From positions 232,924,625 through 232,988,624 of the forward strand of contig NC_081180.1 of the NCBI RefSeq assembly GCF_029867415.1: a stretch of DNA of 64,000 nt, read 5' to 3'. Below, piece by piece: positions 35,651 to 47,680 of the stretch. The position numbers were made by a program, and so were the translations under genes. Under the pieces are notes generated by a model. It worked only from the letters and a program-made list of their open reading frames with translations. It did not search any database and was not told where the DNA came from. This stretch comes from Vicia villosa. Lineage: Eukaryota; Streptophyta; Magnoliopsida; Fabales; Fabaceae. Each line of letters starts with the position of its first letter. Positions within the stretch are counted from its first letter, which is position 1.

Positions 35651-36039
35651 CAATCTTCTTAAACCTGAAGAGATTGTCTGAAATCTGAAGGTAGAAGATG
35701 ATTGAATATTTAGATGCCCTGAAAATTTGCACTTACCTTGATCAGAAGAGATGTTGGAAGTTGCATTTGAATATCGTCTGCGAAATGTTGTTGGCAGATT
35801 GAAACATTTCCTGAGATGGGCTTTCAGATGCCACCTGGTAAATGGGTTGATGGTTTGTTCATCAGAATGAATCCATTGATTATATCTTGATGAAGGATTT
35901 GAAAGTCTTTGTGTTAACTGTTTCGGAACCGTCCAAGGTTACCGCTTTAAGTCTTGGAGGATGATTGCTACGGAACTTGTCCAAAGTTTTTTCTGCTTTA
36001 GATTTTGAAAGTTGATCATTGTGGAACCGTTTGAGGTAT

Positions 36040-36440
36040 CAGCTTTAGATCTTTGATGTTAGATCATTCTTGAACCATCTGAGGTATCGACTTTAGATCT
36101 TCAATGTTAGATCGTTCTGGAACCGTCTGAGGTATCAACTTTAGATCTGCAATGTTAGATCGTTCTGGAACCGTCTGAGGTATCAACTTTAGATCTGCGA
36201 TGTTAGATCGTTCTGGAACCGTCTGAGGTATCAACTTTAGATCTGCAATGTTAGATCGTTCTGGAACCGTCTGAGGTATCAACTTTAGATCTGCGATGTT
36301 AGATCGTTCTGGAACCGTCTGAGGTATCAACTTTAGATCTGCAATGTTAGATCGTTCTGGAACCGTCTGAGGTATCAACTTTAGATCTGCGATGTTAGAT
36401 CGTTCTGGAACCGTCTGAGGTATCGACTTTGATCTGCAAT
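36040..36440 (-). repeat. 48-bp tandem array with a 96-bp higher-order period
   Basis: About eight copies of a 48-bp unit contain GATCGTTCTGGAACCGTCTG then AGGTATCAACTTTAGATCTG. The inner six copies are almost identical and alternate strictly between TGCAATGTTA and TGCGATGTTA, giving a 96-bp dimer amplified three times. Outer copies are diverged. Since 48 is a multiple of three and the unit lacks stops in one frame, it yields a spurious 104-codon open frame. Confidence 0.9.
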
Positions 36441-36654
36441 GTCTGTTTTTGAGTTGGTAAGTGATCAGAATGAATCTTCGACTTGATTATATCTGAGAGA
36501 ACCGTTCATGGAATTCAGGTGAACACTGCATGTGATTGAGAACATCTTTGTTGAAGATATCCGTCTACCTGAAAAATCAAGTTAGTGATATGCAATGTTT
36601 ATGATGCATGTAAATGTGAGATATTCCCGGAGAAATATGCATGTGATGTTGTGT

Positions 36655-36772
36655 ATGAATATGTGCATGAGGCATGATGTATGATGTATGATGTATGATG
36701 TATGAATGTATGATGTATGATGTATGAATGTATGAATGTGTGAATGTATGAATGTGAATATGAATGTGTGAT
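36655..36772. repeat. GATGTAT/GAATGTAT microsatellite
   Basis: Short units of 7-8 bp (GATGTAT, GAATGTAT, GAATGTGT) alternate over about 115 bp. A similar tract separates ORF1 and gag at 45335-45440. Confidence 0.85.
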
Positions 36773-37603
36773 GTCAAGTTTCTATTTTGGGAAAATAAAT
36801 TTCCGTCAGTCATCTGGATATGACTATATTGTGATTGTTGATGATCTTTTGTCTTGTTTGAGTACCCTCGGCTGGGGAAATTCTTTGAGAACCATGGTAC
36901 TCTGTTGAAGGACCTTTGACTATCACTTGGGAATGAAAGGTAGCTGGAAGTTCTGATGCCCTTTCAAATGGGAATGAGGAAGATGCATAATCCTCCGATG
37001 CACTATCTGACCAAGTCCGGGTGCGGGGATCATACCTTCTGAAGATAGTAATCTGGAACAACCCTGCTGGGGGATAAGACTTCTTTTGAAGAGAAAATCT
37101 TTTTGAGGAATTTGCTGAGAAATGCGCTTCTCTTGGGGATTTTCTTCTGATGGAATGATGTCCAGATAATTGGGACATTTCCTGAATGCTATTCCTGTTT
37201 TTCCTGGTAAACATCAATCATATTCAAATGCGCATGTTCATTCAGAATTATCACTGGGACGTTTACGTATTCAAAACAGAAAAAGTGAAAATAGTGATTT
37301 TTGAGCCTAAGCTGCATTGATTTTTGAAAAAGAGCCATGATAGGCTGGTTAGCACAGGGAGACAACAATCCTAGAAGTAGGAAATTGTCAGAAAGTTTTG
37401 GAAAATATTTATAAAGATAAATAGCTATGTGAAAACAATCCAGTCAAGTTTCAATTCTGCTATTGCCAATCTGTCTTCGAGCATCTCATCCCTCACTTGT
37501 TGGAAGAAAGTGATTGGACTGATCGGTGTCTTTGAGGTGTTGAATCTTGATGGTGAGTAGGCAGCTGAACGGAACATAGTTGTATGCTTCATTCCCTAAC
37601 TTT

Positions 37604-37752
37604 TGCCTAGGCTGCCCTTTCAGGTTTTCAGCCTACTGGGATAGTATTTGTTTAGTCTCTAATTTTTGCCTGGACCGCCCTTTCGGGTTTTCAATCCACC
37701 GAGACGCTCATTTTTTTTGCCTAAGTTGCCCTTTCAGGTTTTCAACTTAGCG
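37604..37752 (-). repeat. Three tandem hairpins directly after the integrase gene of D
   Basis: TAGGCTG (37608-37614) pairs with CAGCCTA (37629-37635). TGGA (37671-37674) pairs with TCCA (37695-37698), with weaker extension. CTAAGTTG (37721-37728) pairs perfectly with CAACTTAG (37743-37750). The loops share GCCCTTTCAGGTTTTC while the stems differ yet still pair, so the fold appears to be selected. It lies within 20 bp of the integrase stop codon. Confidence 0.75.
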
Positions 37753-37768
37753 AGCTGTTTTTTTCTTT

Positions 37769-40700
37769 TTAAGCGAAGTATTTTTTGACTATGTCAGCAT
37801 TCACAGGGTGTGGGAAATCCTCGCCATCCATGGTGGTAAGCAACATGGCTCCGCCGGAGAATATTTTCTTGATTATGAATGGTCCCTCGTAGGTGGGAGT
37901 CCATTTGCCTCTGGGATCACCTTGTGGTAAGATGATGCGTTTGACAACCAAGCCACCAGTTTGGTATACTTGACTTTTGACTTTTTTGTTGAAGGCTTTG
38001 ATCATACGCTTTTGGTATAGCTGACCATGACAAATAGCTGCGAGCCTTTTCTCATCAATCAAGTTTATCTGGTCCAACCGTGTTTGAATCCAATCGTCTT
38101 CGTCTAGATTGGCTTCTTTCATAATCCTTAGGGAAGGAATCTGAATTTCAATTGGAAGAACTGCCTCCATACCATAGACTAAGGAGAATGGAGTTGCCCC
38201 TGTTGAAGTACGCGCAGATGTGCGATAACCATGAAGAGCAAAAGGTAACATCTCATGCCAGTCTTTGTAGGTTACTGTCATTTTTTGTATGATTTTCTTG
38301 ATGTTCTTGTTGGCAGCTTCCACCGCGCCGTTCATCTTTGGTCGATATGGAGAAGAATTATGATGTTTGATCTTGAACTGTGTGCAAAGTTCAGTAATCA
38401 TTCTGTTGTTTAGATTTGTGCCATTGTCCGTGATAATCCGTTCAGGGATGCCGTACCGACAAATGAGATTGTATTTGATGAACCGGGCCACCACATTCTT
38501 GGTAACAGAAGCAAATGAAGCTGCTTCTACCCACTTTGTGAAGTAGTCAATAGCGACCAGGATAAAGCCATGTCTGTTGGAGGCAGTAGGTTTGATTTCT
38601 CCAATCATATCAATACCCCACATTGCAAAAGGCCAAGGAGCCGTCAGGACGCTTAATGGAAATGGAGGTACATGTACTTTGTTAGCGTATATCTGGCATT
38701 TGTGACATGTTCGGGAGTGATGATGGCAGTCTGTTTCCATGGTAGACCAGTAATAACCTGCTCTCAGGATCTTTTTAGCCATTGTATGTCCACTAGAATG
38801 AGTACCGAAGGCACCATTGTGTATTTCTTTCATGATCTGTTCTGCTTCCTTCTTGTTTACACAGCGAAGTAAAGTCGAGTCATGGTTGCGTTTGTATAGG
38901 GTTCCATTGCTTAGGAAGAATTTGGCAGAAAATCTCCTTAGAAACTTTCTGTCGTTAATGGATGCCCCTTCAGGGTACTCCTGAGCTTCGAGATATCTTT
39001 TTACTTCATGGAACCATGGTTTTTCTTCTGTTCCTTCGGTATTGATCTCATTGCAATAGGATGGTTCATCTTGCCTGTAAATGGTGATCATAGGCGCCTC
39101 GTTGTCCCACCTGACTTTGAACATGGATGACATGGTAGTTAAAGCATCAGCTAGTTGATTTTCCTCGCGTGGGATGTGTTCGAAAGTGATTTCTTCGAAG
39201 TAAGGAATCAAACTCAGCACATATTCTTTGTAAGGAATTAGATTCGGGTGCTTCGTGTCCCATTCCCCTTTGACTTGGTAGATTACCAAGGCCGAGTCTT
39301 CGTAGACTTCCAGGAATTTGATTCTTAGATCGATTGCAGCTTTAAGACCCAGAATACATGCTTCGTATTCGGCTATATTGTTAGTGCAATTGAAGCATAA
39401 CCTGGCAGTGAATGGTGTATGACCTCCTGCAGGGGAAATGATCACAGCTCCGATGCCATTGCCAAGTGCATTAGAAGCTCCGTCAAAAACCATAGTCCAC
39501 CGGGATCCTGGCTCGGGTCCTTCTTCTGGTCCTGGTTGTTTGTAGTCATTGACTAGCATAATGTCTTCGTCTGGGAAGTCAAAGTTCAATGCTTGATAAT
39601 CATCCTCTGCTTGATGAGCCAGATGATCAGCTACCACACTTCCTTTGATTGCTTTTTGTGAAGTGTATTGAATGTCATATTCTGTTAAGATCATTTGCGA
39701 TCTCGCTATTCTTCCAGAGAGAGCAGGTTTTTCGAACACGTATTTGATGGGATCCATCTTGGAGATTAGGAAAGTGGTGTGATTTAGCATGTACTGTCTT
39801 AGTCGGCGAGCCGCCCAAGCTAAGGCACAACAAGTTTTTTCGAGTAGTGAGTATCTTGTTTCACAATCGGTAAACTTTTTGCTAAGATAGTAGATTGCGT
39901 GCTCCTTTCGGCCGGATTCGTCATGTTGTCCTAGTACACACCCCATTGAGTCTTCTAACACAGTTAGGTACATTATCAGAGGTCTGCCTTCCACAGGTGG
40001 CAACAAGATTGGAGGTTTTTGGAGATATTCTTTGATTTTGTCAAAGGCTAACTGGCATTTGTCATTCCACCTTTCCACTTGATCTTTCTTCAACAGTTTG
40101 AAGATCGGCACACAAGTAGTAGTCATGTGGGCAATAAATCGGGCGATGTAATTTAGACGTCCCAAGAATCCTCTGACTTGTTTCTCGGTACGAGGTATAG
40201 GCATTTCTTGAATGGCTTTAACCTTGGCGGGATCAACCTCAATACCTTTGCTGCTGACGATGAAACCTAAGAGTTTGCCGGATCTTACTCCAAAGGTACA
40301 CTTATTTGGGTTCAGTCGCAACTTGTATTTCTTGAGTCTGTCAAACAACTTGTGTAAATGACCCAGATGTTCTTCCTCGGTGTTGGATTTTGCAATCATG
40401 TCATCGACATACACCTCTATTTCTTGATGAATCATATCATGAAATAGCGCTACCATTGCACGTTGATAGGTTGCTCCTGCGTTTTTCAGACCAAAGGGCA
40501 TTACTTTGTAACAAAAGGTTCCCCAGGGTGTTGTGAAGGTTGTTTTTTCCATGTCTTCGGGTGCCATCTTGATTTGATTGTACCCTGAGAATCCGTCCAT
40601 AAAGGAGAATACCTTGCATTGTGCGGTATTGCCAACTAGTACATCGATGTGTGGTAAAGGGAAATCATCTTTGGGGCTTGCCCGGTTCAGATCTCTGTAG

Positions 40701-41240
40701 TCCACGCACATTCTGACTTTCCCGTCTTTTTTAGGTACAGGCACGATGTTAGCTATCCAAGGAGGATAACTTACAACTTTTAGGAATCCGGCATTGAACT
40801 GTTTTTCAACCTCGTCTTTGATCTTTTTTGACATATCAGGCCTACTCCTTCGTAGTTTCTGTTTGACTGGAATGCTACCTTCTTTGATTGGCAGGCGATG
40901 AACTACAATGTCCGTGTCAAGGCCTGGCATATCTTCATAGGACCAGGTGAATATCTCGACGTAGTCTCGCAGCATTTGAATCAGTCTTTGCTTGATGTTG
41001 TGTTCTAAATCAGCCCCTATTTTGACTTCTTTCTTTTCTTCGTTGCTGCCCAAGTTGATGACCTCAATTGGCTCCTCGTGAGGCTGTATGGCCTTGTCTT
41101 CTTGTTCTAGCAGCCTTGCAAGTTCTCTTGGCACTTCACAATCTTCCTCACTTTCGTCCTCGGTTTGGTAGATCGGACTTTCAAAGTCATGACGGGCAAT
41201 AGCAGAATCGTTATTGACTGGATCCAGAGTGTATGTGAAT
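37769..41240 (-). CDS. pol: Element D RT, RNase H, archaeal-type RNase H and integrase polyprotein (exon 2)
   Basis: This open frame of about 1,155 codons begins at the intron acceptor (41240); the first ATG is not needed if it is translated from the spliced message. Residue numbers below count from the GTG at 41134. RT has SFMDGFSGYNQI and the catalytic YVDD at 242-245. The native RNase H (about 385-500) looks degenerate. A second, archaeal-type RNase H (about 545-670) keeps D551, E589, D613 and D663, but the usual Gly before D613 is Glu. Integrase has a His/Cys zinc site ending at C810 and C813 and a D842, D903, E939 triad with 35-residue spacing. A GPF motif follows (KWTPTYEGPF). No stop or frameshift is present. 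The dual RNase H is a hallmark of the Tat lineage. Confidence 0.95.
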
Positions 41241-41497
41241 CTGCATGTTAGTTATGTGAGTGTGTGTGAAGAAAAACATAGCTATTTGAAAGCGAAGAAA
41301 GAAATAAAAAGGATCACAAAATTTAAATATGCAAGCTTCCCATGATTTTATTGAATGCACATGATCATGATATGATAAGCCCTTATAGAAGGACCAGTGT
41401 GCTAAGGCACACGGCTTTCAAGCTCATGGTTCGATTGTTTAGGAACCATTTTTATCTTTGCACAATATACACAAAGAAAACAGGAAATGGCATTTAC
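41241..41497 (-). other. Predicted intron of element D between gag-pro and RT
   Basis: The donor is CAGGA|GTAAATG (minus strand, G at 41497) and the acceptor is AACATGCAG|ATTCAC (G at 41241), 257 bp. Splicing joins GA to A, making one codon and keeping frame from the ...SFDQ tail into FTYTLDP. Unspliced, the gag-pro frame stops within the donor at TAA. Element C has the same sites (55829, 55560). Ogre elements are known to be spliced at this place. Confidence 0.85.
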
Positions 41498-44400
41498 TCC
41501 TGGTCAAAGGAGATCACATCCTCAGCTTTCCAGTTGTTCAATCCACTGTTGTGAGCAGGGAGTATCCAGCTGTTCCAGTTGCAGTTGTCTTCTTCATCTT
41601 CCACAGCATTGATTTCATTAGTGGGAAAATGAGCCAGTGATCCTTCGGGATAAGGGATATACTCTGCTGGATACGAGAGCCCAGGCTGAGATATCTCTGT
41701 TGGCTGAGCGAGATGCTCGATAAGGCCGTCCCATGCAGTCGGGATGATGTTTTGAATAGAGACTTGTGCATCCCGATGAGGAGTGTATGCTGACAGAAAG
41801 CAACCCTCGTTATTTGGTATTTCCCTGGCTTCTTCAAAAGCGAAATTGTCATCATACTGTTCATCCCATCCAGTTGGGACAATGTCCTCCATAGCAATTT
41901 GTGAGCTCGGAGGAGCGGAGTATTTCACCATATAGTCATATTTGCCGCTGGGTTCTCCTAGCGTGTCCCATACTTCTTTTGGTGGATTTTGATATTGCTT
42001 AGTGACGGGACTTGTGAAACTTTTGCATTTTCAATTTGATCACCCCATCCAGTCGGGGTAATGTCTTCCATAGAAATATAAGAATTCTGAGGTGCGGTAT
42101 ACTGATAATTGTACCCGCCACTTGGTTCTCCCACAGCATCCCACATTCCCATGGAAATGGGTGGAATCTCATCTGGATATGGCTGAATGATATGGTTCAA
42201 GAACACTCCTTCATCTTCAATAGCGTTTACTTCTTGGCTGACGAAGTGTGACATTAATCCTCCAGAACGAGGACCTTGATCATTCTTTTGATCTTCACTA
42301 TCATAGCCCAGGCCTAGCTTGTTAGACTTGTAGGGTATATCGGGAAGTTGTCCCCATACTGTGCAATCACCCTGTTCAATCATGGCTTTGGCATCTTTGA
42401 GAGAAGCCATAGTTGTAGTTGGAGTAGCAGGAATATGCTTGATGGTAGAGACATCTGGAGAGACCACCTCAAATGATTGGCATGGAGTTTCGATGAATTC
42501 GTCCTCCAACTCAACATATTTGGAATTGCTTAGGTGACTAACCACATATTCCTCTTCGCCATAGACTGTGACAATCTTTCCTTTTACTGGATATTTTAAC
42601 TTCTGATGCAGGGTAAAAGTTACAGCGTTTTACCCATGTATCCAAAGGCGTCCAAGTAAACAGGAGTAGGCTGGGTGAATTTCCATTACGTAAAAGATAG
42701 AATCAAAGATCTGAGAACCCACTCTGATTGGGAGATTCACTTTTCCGTATACCGTTCTTGTTGACCCGTCAAAGGCTCTTACCACAACATCACTTGGTTG
42801 TAACACAATTCCTTCGAAGTCAAGCTTTTCTAGTACTGTTTTCGGCAACACGTTCAAAGAAGAACCGTTATCTACTAGCACATGAGATAGAGTGGTGCCA
42901 TTACATTCAATGGAGATATGTAGGGCTTTGTTGTGATTTTTTCCAGTAGGGGTTAGATCCACATCAGAGAAACCGAGACCATTGCTCACGGTTAGATTGG
43001 CAACACAATTCTCAAATTGATCGACTGAGATCTCTTGAGGCACATGCGCAGCTTTGAGGAACTTCATCAGAGCTTTGGCATGAGCTTCTGAATATTTTAG
43101 CAGAGATAGCATTGAGATTTTTGAAGCGGTGTGCCCCAGTTGCTCAACAATATTGTAATCACTCTTGCAGATGATTTTCAATATTTCCTCCATTTCTTGC
43201 TTTGACGGATCCTCAGCAGTGATCTCCACCGGGGTTTGAACTTGTTCAACTTGTGGCTCTTTGCCTCGAGCGCTATCATCTTAATTAGGAACTGGGACTC
43301 GGACTGGACCAGCAGCAACATTTGGAGAAATTTCTGGTGAAAAGATTCTTCCACTTCTCGTGATCTTGCTGGTACCCACAATATTACCCACAGTTGGAGT
43401 AGTTAACTTTGCGGCCTCTTCAGTCGAGGTACCCTGCTTAACTCCATGAACATAAACATTAGTGTCGTATACCCATGGGACAGCTTTGTCTGAGGAGTAT
43501 GGAAATGGAGTTGGACTAGCAATGACTACTGATGCCACTTTGAGTGTAGCAGAAATTTTGAATGGAGCCTTGGCAGAGATTTTGAATGGTAAGCTGGAGA
43601 TCACTGAGGCATCCTCTATTCTCATCCCGTTTGCAAAGACTTCGCACAGCACGTCCATAGAAGGGAGCCTCTCAAACATAATGATACGACGATCCATCCA
43701 TTTTTGAATTCCCATCCTCAGATTTTCACAACCATTGGGCAGGCAGGAGCAGTAAAAGCAGTCGGGGTCACATCCTGGGAAGTAACCAGCTCGGATTAGC
43801 TTTCCTTTGACTTCGCAGAGTGGAGTTGATAATTCGTTCACATCATAGATGTAAACAGTGTCCAGGATAGCGTTGACAGTTTTGTCATGCTTTGGCATAG
43901 GTGCAGTGATGACATTTGGAGTTTCTGGAGGATCGAACTCAATTTCCCCAGCATCTATCATATCTTGTATTTTGTTTTTCAAGGCCCAGCAGTGATCTGC
44001 GTCATGTCCTGGACAATTTGAGTGATAGGCACATGTCGCATCAGGGCGATAATTCGGAGAGGAAGTGTTGACATTCTTTGGAGGACCTTTTAATGTGATC
44101 AGATCTGCTTTTAGCAAGTGCTGCAATGCCTGAGAGATTGGCATGTTGATTCTGGTGAAATTTCTTCTTGGTGCATCTGGTCGATGCGTATATTTTGGCT
44201 GTTGATCTTTTTGAGGTGCAAATGTGGAGATCAGAACTGCCCCTACAGATTGATGCTGCTCACTTTTGCGACTTTTCTGAATTTGTGTCGCATTGACCTC
44301 ATTTCTCCCGCTGATGGGCCTTTTTGTAGTACCAGAGGAGGAACCTATTTGAATTTTTCCATTTTAAATGCCACTTTCGACACGTTCTCCAGTCAGTATC

Positions 44401-45314
44401 AGGTCAGTGAAACCTGATGATGAGCTTCCCCGCAAATGGCTATAGAAAGGGCCAGTTAAAGTGCCCATGAACATGTCGACTAGTTCGCGATCAGATAAGG
44501 GTGGTTGAACCCTTCCAGCCATATCTCTCCACTTTTGTGCATATCCTTTGAAACTTTCTTTTGGTCCCATAGACATGCCCCTTAGTTGAGTACGGGTTGG
44601 CGCAAGATCAGCATTGTATTGGTACTGTTTGTAAAAAGCAGCAGCTAATTCTTCCCAAGTATGAACCTTGGTATTTTCCAGCTGGTAGTACCACTCGAGT
44701 TGTGTACCCGACAGACTTTCTTGGAAGAAGTGAATCCACAATTTGTTATCTGTTGTATGAGGTTGTATCTTCCTCACATAGGATCTCAGATGTAATTTCG
44801 GGCAAGAAACTCCATCATATTTTGCAAAGACAGGAACTTTGAATTTTGGAGGGATAACAACATCCGAGATGAGCCCCAGATCATTGAAATCTAAACCAGG
44901 TACTTTTTGTATCTCCATAGCTTTCATACGGTCTTCCAGCTGTTGGTATTTGTCATCATCCGGTTCGTCCCCAGAATGATCATCTTCTTCATTTGAAGAG
45001 AGAGAGGGTTTAGCAGAACCCTGGTTGCTTTGATTGTCTTCTTGTTCACCATCACCGACTGTTTCAGGGATCGGTGGCTTTTTGAACTTTTTTACTGGAA
45101 TTTTGATCTTCCTTTTCAGGTGACTCACGCCTACAGATCCTTTGGGCTTCTTTTTCTTCTTGATTATCAGGGCTTTCAGTTCTTGTTGCCCCTTTGCCAG
45201 TTCCAGAATTGCCACTTGAACTTGGGCATTCTGTGCTTCGAGATTCTTGATGCTTGTCTCGGATTCCATCTCTTCTGACTGAAATAAACAGCGAGGAGAT
45301 GAGAAATCCGTCAT
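41498..45314 (-). pseudogene. Element D gag-protease frame with three stops and one frameshift
   Basis: Gag blocks include VIPPKFKVPVFAKYDGVSCP, LEWYYQLENTKVHTWEEL and DRELVDMFMGTL. A zinc-binding-like segment CAYHSNCPGHDADHCWALK follows near 44030. The protease has the active site LVDNGSSLNVLP near 42870-42840. Lesions are a CAA-to-TAA stop near 44361, an AAA-to-TAA stop near 43278, a stop replacing an alanine codon near 42627 just after LLGRLWIHG, and a one-base deletion near 42030. Element C is open at each of these positions. The start is either the ATG at 45314 or the one at 45269; I cannot choose. The C-terminal acidic linker up to the intron is specific to this lineage and has repeated PTGWD motifs. 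Confidence 0.9.
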
Positions 45315-45556
45315 GAGAACCTGTTACGCAATGTGTATGACTGGATGCAATGTATATGAATGAAATGTATATGCAATGTATATGAATGCAATGTATGAAA
45401 TGTATATGCAATGCATGAAATGAAATGTGTGTGCAATGTTTCAAGGATCTTAGAGTTTAGATTTGTTAAAGAAGAAACAAACGTTAGTTAATCAATTTAT
45501 TCTTTTTTTCTTTGCCTCATTTGGGCTTACAAGACAGAAATAAAATAAATGATCCT
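45315..45556 (-). other. Spacer between ORF1 and gag of element D, ATG-rich
   Basis: The 242-bp spacer carries an ATGTATATGAATG-type repeat tract (45335-45440, plus-strand reading). On the coding strand it reads CATTTCATACATTG and similar, with few start codons. It holds no ORF. Confidence 0.6.
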
Positions 45557-46900
45557 TCAGGTCTCCCTTGGACGCTTTCTCTTTGCCCCCAGGAATGTGT
45601 TGATCTGCTGCTCTTCTTGAAGCTGTCCGGTAAGCTCCAATATCCTTCTCTCATAGTCCTGACAGTGTGCTTTGAAGGTGTCTCTTTCCTCTTTGAGTTG
45701 AACCCAAGATTTTTGCAACTCTTCTAGGTCAGTTGGCATATCCGGGTGTAGAGTAACTTGAGGTTCGTATCCTTCGACCTCTGGTTCAATAGTCACTGGT
45801 AGAATAGCGGGATATGGCATAATGAGTTTCTGAGCATGAGTGCGGACCCATCTGAGGTAAGGTTCCATAGGGATAGAATTCCATTGCCCCAAAGTTTTGC
45901 TTTCTATTCTATAGACACTGTCCCATGCATGTATGAACCTTCGTCGGTGTCTATGAGAATCATTCTCGTAATCAAACACAATGCCAAGGATAATCATGTC
46001 ATGAGGACCGTTGCTCCTTGCATATCCGAATTGGTGTAGAGCTAAAGAGGGATTGTAAGTGATGCCTCCTTTGATGCCAAGGAGTGGCACATTAGGGTAC
46101 TCTCCACAATGATCAATGATAGTAATGTCTCTTTGAAAGAAGTTGTTCCACCGGATATCTGAATGAGACAAAGACATAATCCTGCGAGACCATTGCATTC
46201 TTTGTTCATTTCTCAACACTGATCGGGGAAGATGAAATGTAAACCACCTAGCCAGTAGTGGTATACAGCACATAAGAGTTCCTCGTTTCTTCATGGTACG
46301 AGTGTGTAGAGAATGTAGAATGTCTCCCAGCAATGTTGGTACCGGGTTACGGATTAGGAAAAGGTTGATGATGTGTACACTTATGAACTGGTCGGGATTA
46401 GGGAATAAAACCAACCCATAGATCAAAAGGGCCATAACCTCCTCAAAAGCTGGATAACTTTTGTTTTCTAGCAGTAGTCGAGCCTTTTCCAATAAGAACT
46501 TGGCAAGCAAACCCTTAACTCCACTCTTTGTTTCCCAATTAGACTCGATTTCTAACTTTCGCAGATGTAAAGTAGCAACAATGACTTCAGGTTTTGGAAT
46601 CCTTTCTAAACCAGTGAAAGGTAATTGATTTCGAACAGGCAATCCAATTAGTTCAGAGAATTCTTCCAAAGTGGGTACCAACTGGTAATCTGGAAAGGTA
46701 AAGCAATGATGTTCAGGGTCAAAGAACTGGAACAGGACCCGTATCATGTCTTCTTCAAATTTTGAGGTAACCAAATGGAGTAGGTGACCATGCCTTTCGG
46801 TGAATTGAACATTCCTGGGGAATTCTGACACTAAGTTTTTTAGTTCAGATGGTACCGTCGAGATGTTGATTCGGATGTAATCTCGGGTGGCGGGAGCCAT
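45557..46900 (-). CDS. Element D ORF1 protein, intact, 447 residues
   Basis: The start chosen is ATG 46900 (MAPATRDYIRIN), since the open frame upstream has no family support. Ogre elements carry this extra ORF before gag; its function is not established. Recognisable blocks are FDPEHHCFTFPDYQLVPTLEE (split here at 20 residues: FDPEHHCFTFPDYQLVPTLE), LIYGLVLFPNPDQFISVHII and NPVPTLLGDILHSLHTR. The C-terminus (about 400-447) is a probable coiled coil rich in E, Q and R and ends in a basic KRKRPRE motif that could act as a nuclear signal. Element B has a broken homologue at 13871-14889. No stops or frameshifts are present, unlike the gag-pro frame downstream. Confidence 0.88.
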   Translation of the reverse strand: MAPATRDYIRINISTVPSELKNLVSEFPRNVQFTERHGHLLHLVTSKFEEDMIRVLFQFFDPEHHCFTFPDYQLVPTLEEFSELIGLPVRNQLPFTGLERIPKPEVIVATLHLRKLEIESNWETKSGVKGLLAKFLLEKARLLLENKSYPAFEEVMALLIYGLVLFPNPDQFISVHIINLFLIRNPVPTLLGDILHSLHTRTMKKRGTLMCCIPLLARWFTFHLPRSVLRNEQRMQWSRRIMSLSHSDIRWNNFFQRDITIIDHCGEYPNVPLLGIKGGITYNPSLALHQFGYARSNGPHDMIILGIVFDYENDSHRHRRRFIHAWDSVYRIESKTLGQWNSIPMEPYLRWVRTHAQKLIMPYPAILPVTIEPEVEGYEPQVTLHPDMPTDLEELQKSWVQLKEERDTFKAHCQDYERRILELTGQLQEEQQINTFLGAKRKRPRET

Positions 46901-47555
46901 TACCTGCAAAAACAAAGGTAAACTCTTTGATCCTTGAAGTGTTTTGTGAGAAAATGATGTGCTTATGATGCAAACATGTGGCACACAAAAACAAATCAAA
47001 CAATAGCCTTAGGTTTAAAGGCTTGCATGGAGCTGATAGGTGATACCCTCCCCACTGAAGTTGAGTTGGTTAAAACCTGTCCTAGAATAGTATTCAGGTT
47101 CTATGATCCTTGGAAGTAACATCTCAATACGGCGCTCGGGCGACCGATCAAAATATTCCTCGAGGATAACTAACTTCGATCAATTTCAAAGCTAGCCACT
47201 TAATAGGCCATAAGTCAAGTTCAACTAAAAAGGTTCTAAGACAAATTAGTGTTTAATGACATTTCGGAAGCCTAATATACTCCTTGATCGTTTTCAAGGG
47301 ACATCAGTATAAACCAAAGTATCGCACTAACGATGACTACCAGATCAATCGTATCGGTACATGCCGTACAGTTTTCTTGGTCTATTGTCATATACTTAAG
47401 GTATCTCGAGATTCGGGTTAGAATCTTCCACACAAGCAAAATACCCAAACAAACCTTTGAAAAATAGAGCAATCAAGTCAAACAATTGAAAACATCGAAG
47501 TAATCTATTCTCTTAAGGTAACCCCTTTTGAAAACATTTTGTTTTTTTGAAAGTA
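46901..47555 (-). mobile_element. Leader of element D
   Basis: About 655 bp lies between the primer site and ORF1. It is unlike the leaders of A and B by eye. No coding content is apparent. Confidence 0.7.
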
Positions 47556-47575
47556 TGTCCCCAGCAGAGTCGCCA
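47556..47575 (-). other. Primer-binding site of element D
   Basis: The minus strand reads TGGCGACTCTGCTGGGGACA, four bases (GAAC) from the 5' LTR. It is complementary to a tRNA 3' end of the Arg type, as described for Ogre elements. Confidence 0.85.
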
Positions 47576-47680
47576 GTTCTGTGGACCTCCGTTTTTTTTC
47601 GGGCCATACCTCTGAGCGGGAGAGATACGTGAACTGACTCTTTTTTATCGCTTATGCTTTCGCATTTTTTTGAAAATTCA

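Larger units (their letters stand above)
35651..37604 (-). mobile_element. 3' non-coding region of element D
   Basis: About 2 kb lies between the hairpins after the integrase gene and the polypurine tract. It holds a 48-bp tandem array and an ATGTATG-type microsatellite, described separately, and otherwise no gene. The order matches the internal 3' regions of elements C and G. Confidence 0.8.

Noticed and set aside
36064..36378. 104-codon open frame of perfect 16-residue repeats
   Set aside because: It is a by-product of a 48-bp tandem array without stops in one frame. The homologous arrays in C and G do not keep the frame.
47556..47575. Possible tRNA gene at the primer-binding site
   Set aside because: Only the 3'-end complement of a tRNA is present. 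There is no cloverleaf, as expected for a primer site.
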